Part shown: piece after piece, positions 15,092 to 18,620 of the stretch
Layout of the letters: each line of letters begins with the position of its first letter
Numbering within the stretch: position 1 is the stretch's first letter
Assembly: GCA_937901345.1 (NCBI GenBank)
Contig: CALCHM010000061.1
Coordinates: 1 to 18,620, forward strand
Length of the DNA stretch: 18,620 nucleotides
Origin: an uncultured Prevotella sp.
GTDB taxonomy: Bacteria; Bacteroidota; Bacteroidia; Bacteroidales; Bacteroidaceae
Direction of reading: 5' to 3'
Notes under the pieces: generated by a model
The model's database searches: none
Told to the model about the DNA's origin: nothing
The model's input: only the letters and a program-made list of their open reading frames with translations
Position numbers and translations under genes: made by a program

Positions 15092-15898
15092 TTATCTTCC
15101 AAAAGTACGTTCACTGCTGTTGCGATCAGTGTTGCCGCGTGATACGGGGTGTGAGGTTGTTCGACGCTGTGGACGTTCGGCTTTGGAGTTGTTTCTTTGC
15201 GAACCTCCATTATGGGGCGTTACTTGTGGGCGCTTATTTTGAGGATTATTGTAGGATGGACGTTCGTTTTTTGGTCTGTCGTTCGCAGGACGTTCATGCT
15301 TGGGGCGTTCGTTTCTATTGCCTACGTTCGGACGGTCTTTGTCATTTCTGTTTGCAGGGCGATGTGTTGATGGACGCAGACGATCTGCTTTGTTCTTTCT
15401 TTTGTCATAGTGGTCGCGCATGCCTACACCGGGTTTCGCCTTGTGGTTATGGAAGCGACTGTGTGCATGCGGATTGCGGTGGTGCCAGTTGCCTCCGCGG
15501 TAGGAATGGTAGCACTTGGGCTTCTTGAAATAGTGGAAACCGTGGCGGTAATGGTCGTAGATGCCGTGGTGCCAAGCGGAATGTACCCACTTAATGGGGG
15601 TGAAAAAGTAAGCGGTGACTTTGAAAATGGTGTACTGCCAATCGTTGAGGATGTAGCCCAGGTTGATGTTTCGGTAGTTCCAATAGATGCCCGTGCAATC
15701 GTGCGATGAGTTGACGTGCAGGAAGTAGTCTAAGTTGACTTGATACACATAATCGTATTGGTCGTGCGTGAGGTTGAGTTCGTAGGCCATTTTGTCCGTA
15801 AGGAAGAGGGCTTCGCGGCGCGCTGTGGAGTAGGGGAGCGCCATGAGATTGCATGTGGCGAGCACACTGAACAGAAGTATTAATTTCAGGCGTTTCAT
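15092..15898 (-). CDS. Secreted protein with low-complexity basic C-terminus, function unknown
   Basis: The 268-residue protein has a signal peptide (MKRLKLILLFSVLATCNLMA, likely cut near residue 20). C16 could be read as a poor lipobox (LATC), but the -1 threonine argues against a lipoprotein. Residues about 24-130 form the conserved-looking part, starting ARREALFLTDKMAYELNLT and rich in W, Y and H. From about 131 it becomes a low-complexity tail full of R, N, P, H and K with repeated NERP/NDRP phrases, likely disordered and positively charged. I do not recognise a named family; the LNLTHDQYDYVY phrase only faintly recalls LTxxQ periplasmic proteins. It is transcribed convergently to the TIR/RyR cluster and divergently from the oxidoreductase gene, so it appears to be an independent unit. 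Confidence 0.75.
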   Translation of the reverse strand: MKRLKLILLFSVLATCNLMALPYSTARREALFLTDKMAYELNLTHDQYDYVYQVNLDYFLHVNSSHDCTGIYWNYRNINLGYILNDWQYTIFKVTAYFFTPIKWVHSAWHHGIYDHYRHGFHYFKKPKCYHSYRGGNWHHRNPHAHSRFHNHKAKPGVGMRDHYDKRKNKADRLRPSTHRPANRNDKDRPNVGNRNERPKHERPANDRPKNERPSYNNPQNKRPQVTPHNGGSQRNNSKAERPQRRTTSHPVSRGNTDRNSSERTFGR

Positions 15899-16000
15899 AG
15901 TTCTGAGTGTTTATGTGGTTTGTAAAATAATTGGTGTCGGTGTACGCATCGAAGTAGCACTTTTACTGCTGGTTATGGCGGCATATTGTGCTTACGTTTG

Positions 16001-16031
16001 CAAAGGAAGAAAACTTTCACCACGGTGCAAA
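16001..16031 (-). promoter_or_regulatory. Probable promoter of the secreted-protein gene
   Basis: On the minus strand TTTG (16031-16028) is followed after exactly 19 nt by TTCCTTTG (16008-16001). This differs from the Bacteroidetes consensus TTTG-N19-TAnnTTTG at a single position. It would give a leader of about 95 nt before the start codon at 15898. Confidence 0.6.
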
Positions 16032-16150
16032 GTTTTCTTTCGATTATTTCCATTTTGTAAACATTATTTAAGTTTCTGCTTCATTAAATTAACATTTTTC
16101 TACTTAAATGGCAGTATTGGCGACATTTTTTTACTTTTCCAAACACTCGG

Positions 16151-16181
16151 TTTGTTGGTTCGGAATATTAATGTACTTTTG
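16151..16181 (+). promoter_or_regulatory. Consensus Bacteroidetes promoter for the NfnAB-like gene
   Basis: TTTG (16151-16154), a 19-nt spacer and TACTTTTG (16174-16181) match the Bacteroidetes sigma-ABfr consensus at every defined position. The start codon lies 29 nt downstream. The 312-nt gap 15899-16210 otherwise holds only the divergent promoter of the neighbouring gene. Confidence 0.85.
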
Positions 16182-16210
16182 CGTGGAAAAAATTTTAACT
16201 ATATAATATA

Positions 16211-18550
16211 ATGAGTAAGATTGTAAGTAAGGAGCAATTCTCTGAAAAGGTTTTCAAGCTTGAAGTAGAAGCGCCTTTGATTGCTCGTTCTCGCCGTGCG
16301 GGACATTTTGTGATTATTCGTTTGAGCGAAAAGGGTGAGCGTATCCCTTTGACTATAGCAGATTCTGACCCCGCGAAGGGCACGATTACGTTGGTCATTC
16401 AGACTGTAGGGAAGACTTCTACGGAACTCTGTAAGTTGAATGTCGGCGATGAAATTTTGGACGTTGTGGGTCCGTTGGGTAAGGCTACTCACATTGACAA
16501 CTTCGGTACTGTTGTTTGTGCCGGTGGTGGTGTGGGCGTTGCGCCTATGTTGCCCATCATCGTTGCGCTCAAGAAGGCTGGCAACCGTGTGATTTCGGTG
16601 TTGGCAGGTCGCTCTAAGGAATTGATTATCCTTGAAGAAGAAGTGCGCAAGCATAGCGACGAAGTGATTATCATGACCGACGACGGTTCGTATGGTCAGC
16701 AGGGATTGGTGACACAAGGCATCGAAAGCGTTATTCAGCGCGAGAAGGTGGACAAGTGTTTCGCCATTGGTCCTGCCATCATGATGAAGTTCGTTTGCTT
16801 GCTCACGAAGAAGTATGAAATTCCTACCGACGTGTCTTTGAACCCCATCATGGTGGACGGCACAGGTATGTGTGGCGCATGCCGCATCACTGTGGGCGGA
16901 CAGACGAAGTTCGTATGTGTAGACGGTCCTGAATTCGACGGTCATCAGGTGGACTTCGACGAAATGTTGAAGCGTATGGCTGCCTTTAAGCGCGAAGAAA
17001 TCGAAGCGATGCAGCCTGCTGCCGAAGCTGCAACTGAAGAAGTCGTAGCAGAAAAGAAGGGTTGCGGTTGTCCCGAAGGCGTGGATTGCAACGAAGCCTA
17101 TGCCGACGTAGAAGGTCGCAATGACGCTTGGCGCGCAGAACTCCGTTCGCAGATGAAGCCCAAGGAACGCATGCAGATTGAGCGTTGCGTGATGCCCGAG
17201 TTGGATCCCGAATACCGTGCGCGTCAGTTGAAGGAGGAAGTTAACCAAGGTTTGAGCATCGCTCAGGCTCAGCAGGAAGCTAAGCGCTGTCTCGACTGTC
17301 CGAATCCAGGTTGTGTGGCAGGTTGCCCCGTAAGCATTAACATCCCCGGCTTTGTGAAGCACATCGAAGTGGGCGACTTTGCCGGTGCAGCACGTGTCAT
17401 CAAGAAGACAAGTGCATTGCCCGCCGTTTGCGGACGCGTATGTCCTCAGGAAAAGCAGTGCGAAAGCAAGTGTATCCACGTCAAGACAGGTGGCAAACCC
17501 GTTGCCATTGGTTATCTTGAACGCTTTGCTGCCGACTACGAACGCGAACACAATTTGGCACAACCCATCGTTCCTGCCGAAAAGAAGGGCAAGAAGATTG
17601 CCGTTGTAGGTTCGGGTCCTGCAGGTCTGTCGTTTGCCGGTAGCATGATTGCGCGCGGTTACGACGTGACTGTCTTCGAAGCGCTCCACGAAATTGGTGG
17701 CGTGTTGAAGTATGGTATCCCCGAATTCCGTTTGCCCAACGCCATTGTTGAGTTCGAAATCAAGAACCTCGAAAAGAGCGGCGTGAAGTTCGTGAAGGAC
17801 TGCGTAGTGGGCAAGACGATTTCTATTGCCGAACTCCAGGCCGAAGGTTACGCAGGAATCTTCGTTGCTTCGGGTGCAGGTCTGCCTAACTTCATGGGCA
17901 TCAAGGGTGAAAACAGCACCGGTGTGATGTCGAGCAACGAATACCTCACACGCGTCAACCTCATGGACGCTTCCAACAAGAAGGCAGATACGCCCATCCT
18001 CTTCGGCAAGCGTGTAGCAGTCGTTGGTGGTGGTAACACAGCGATGGACTCAGTGCGCACAGCGCTCCGCTTGGGTGCCGAACGTGCGATGATTATCTAC
18101 CGTCGTTCGGAAGAAGAAATGCCCGCACGTCTTGAAGAAGTACACCACGCAAAGCAGGAAGGCGTAGAATTCCTCACGCTCCACAATCCTATCGAGTACA
18201 TTGCCGACGAACAGGGTGCAGTGAAGCAGGTAGTGTTGCAGCGCATGGAACTCGGCGAACCCGATGCATCAGGTCGTCGTTCGCCTGTGCCCGTTGAAGG
18301 TGGCATCGAAACGCTCGACGTTGACCTCGTGGTAGTAGCCATCGGCGTATCGCCCAACCCCATTGTTCCTGCTTCGGTTGAAGGCCTCGAAACGGGTCGC
18401 AAGGGTGTCATCGTTGTAGGTGACGACATGCAGTCTTCAATCCCCATGCTCTATGCCGGCGGCGACATCGTTCGCGGTGGTGCAACCGTAATCCTCGCAA
18501 TGGGCGACGGTAAGCATGCTGCTGAAGAGATGGACAAAGCGTTGAATTAG
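16211..18550 (+). CDS. Fused NfnAB-like flavoprotein (PyrK-like FAD/NAD subunit + GltD-like NADPH oxidoreductase)
   Basis: The 779-residue protein fuses two subunits. The first (about 1-250) is a ferredoxin-reductase-like PyrK/NfnA unit with FAD motif RIPLT (about 43-47), NAD-binding loop GGGVGVAPM (about 104-112) and a [2Fe-2S] site at D216, C221, C224 and C236. An Asp plus three Cys set is the pattern reported for NfnA. A cysteine-bearing linker follows (about 275-295). The second (about 300-779) is a GltD/NfnB unit: the [4Fe-4S] region starts at C360 and C363 and continues through CPVSIN and CGRVCPQE; FAD binds at VVGSGPAG (about 464-471), and NADPH at VAVVGGGNTAMD (about 601-612). It likely moves electrons between NADPH, NADH and ferredoxin in the cytoplasm. 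Databases often label such fusions dihydroorotate dehydrogenase B NAD-binding subunit / glutamate synthase. It has its own consensus promoter and a GC-richer composition (33 of 60 at 17641-17700), so it is a resident housekeeping gene. Confidence 0.9.
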   Translation: MSKIVSKEQFSEKVFKLEVEAPLIARSRRAGHFVIIRLSEKGERIPLTIADSDPAKGTITLVIQTVGKTSTELCKLNVGDEILDVVGPLGKATHIDNFGTVVCAGGGVGVAPMLPIIVALKKAGNRVISVLAGRSKELIILEEEVRKHSDEVIIMTDDGSYGQQGLVTQGIESVIQREKVDKCFAIGPAIMMKFVCLLTKKYEIPTDVSLNPIMVDGTGMCGACRITVGGQTKFVCVDGPEFDGHQVDFDEMLKRMAAFKREEIEAMQPAAEAATEEVVAEKKGCGCPEGVDCNEAYADVEGRNDAWRAELRSQMKPKERMQIERCVMPELDPEYRARQLKEEVNQGLSIAQAQQEAKRCLDCPNPGCVAGCPVSINIPGFVKHIEVGDFAGAARVIKKTSALPAVCGRVCPQEKQCESKCIHVKTGGKPVAIGYLERFAADYEREHNLAQPIVPAEKKGKKIAVVGSGPAGLSFAGSMIARGYDVTVFEALHEIGGVLKYGIPEFRLPNAIVEFEIKNLEKSGVKFVKDCVVGKTISIAELQAEGYAGIFVASGAGLPNFMGIKGENSTGVMSSNEYLTRVNLMDASNKKADTPILFGKRVAVVGGGNTAMDSVRTALRLGAERAMIIYRRSEEEMPARLEEVHHAKQEGVEFLTLHNPIEYIADEQGAVKQVVLQRMELGEPDASGRRSPVPVEGGIETLDVDLVVVAIGVSPNPIVPASVEGLETGRKGVIVVGDDMQSSIPMLYAGGDIVRGGATVILAMGDGKHAAEEMDKALN

Positions 18551-18579
18551 AGTACAGAGTTCAGAGTACAGAGTACAAC
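18548..18579. repeat. Short degenerate direct repeat after the oxidoreductase gene
   Basis: AGAGTACAGAGTTC is followed directly by AGAGTACAGAGTAC, a near-perfect 14-15-base direct repeat starting in the stop codon region. Similar simple repeats are common between Bacteroidetes genes. The rest of the window to 18620 shows nothing further. Confidence 0.6.
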
Positions 18580-18620
18580 TGCTATCCAGAAATGATGCAG
18601 GTCGGTGTTGTGACACACAG

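Noticed and set aside
15082..15528. A 148-codon plus-strand frame opposite the secreted-protein gene
   Set aside because: It is rich in Cys, Arg and His in a way expected from reading the low-complexity tail backwards; the minus-strand gene has a signal peptide and a promoter.
16199..17689. A 496-codon open frame on the minus strand under the oxidoreductase gene
   Set aside because: It lies wholly opposite a strongly conserved coding sequence, has no recognisable domain, and reflects the GC-rich codon pattern of the real gene.

Overview
The window looks like a piece of a Bacteroidales chromosome, most likely Prevotella or a near relative. Supporting signs are the TTTG-N19-TAnnTTTG promoter upstream of 16211, A-rich leaders instead of strong Shine-Dalgarno sites, a probable DUF6261 protein, a fused NfnAB-like oxidoreductase typical of Bacteroidetes, and short GC-rich extragenic palindromes. 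The genus is inference.

Layout. Positions 1-876 hold no convincing gene. They contain three tight GC-rich palindromes (13-93), a perfect 25-bp inverted repeat with a 42-nt loop (147-238), a weaker inverted repeat (438-480) and a 42-bp tandem repeat (about 602-724). A probable promoter then leads into ten same-strand genes spanning 877-14910, mostly 1-90 nt apart: a DUF6261-like protein; a TIR / zinc-ribbon / membrane protein; a two-TM RCK/TrkA-type putative channel ending in a RyR domain; two paralogous secreted TPR proteins; a TIR-TM-extracytoplasmic protein; an ECF-like sigma factor; an overlapping anti-sigma-like / C39-peptidase-like / RyR protein; a TIR-TM-beta-propeller protein; and a stand-alone RyR protein. 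Two hairpins (14944-15057) close the cluster. Next come a convergent gene for a small secreted, low-complexity protein (15092-15898, minus strand) and a divergent housekeeping gene for the fused NfnAB-like flavoprotein (16211-18550).

How the genes may work together. Three TIR domains keep a glutamate at the catalytic position, and three RyR domains sit in the same cluster on different effectors. TIR domains are known NADases that can make ADP-ribose-type signals. RyR domains in prokaryotes have been proposed to bind nucleotide-derived ligands. The simplest model is a two-compartment signalling or defence module. Periplasmic TPR proteins and the extracytoplasmic parts of the TIR proteins would sense a cue. 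Cytoplasmic TIR domains would make a nucleotide signal. RyR domains would read it and gate a channel (membrane output) and an anti-sigma protein (transcriptional output). The domain calls are sequence-based; the circuit is inference. This cluster is the best candidate in the window for an undescribed system.
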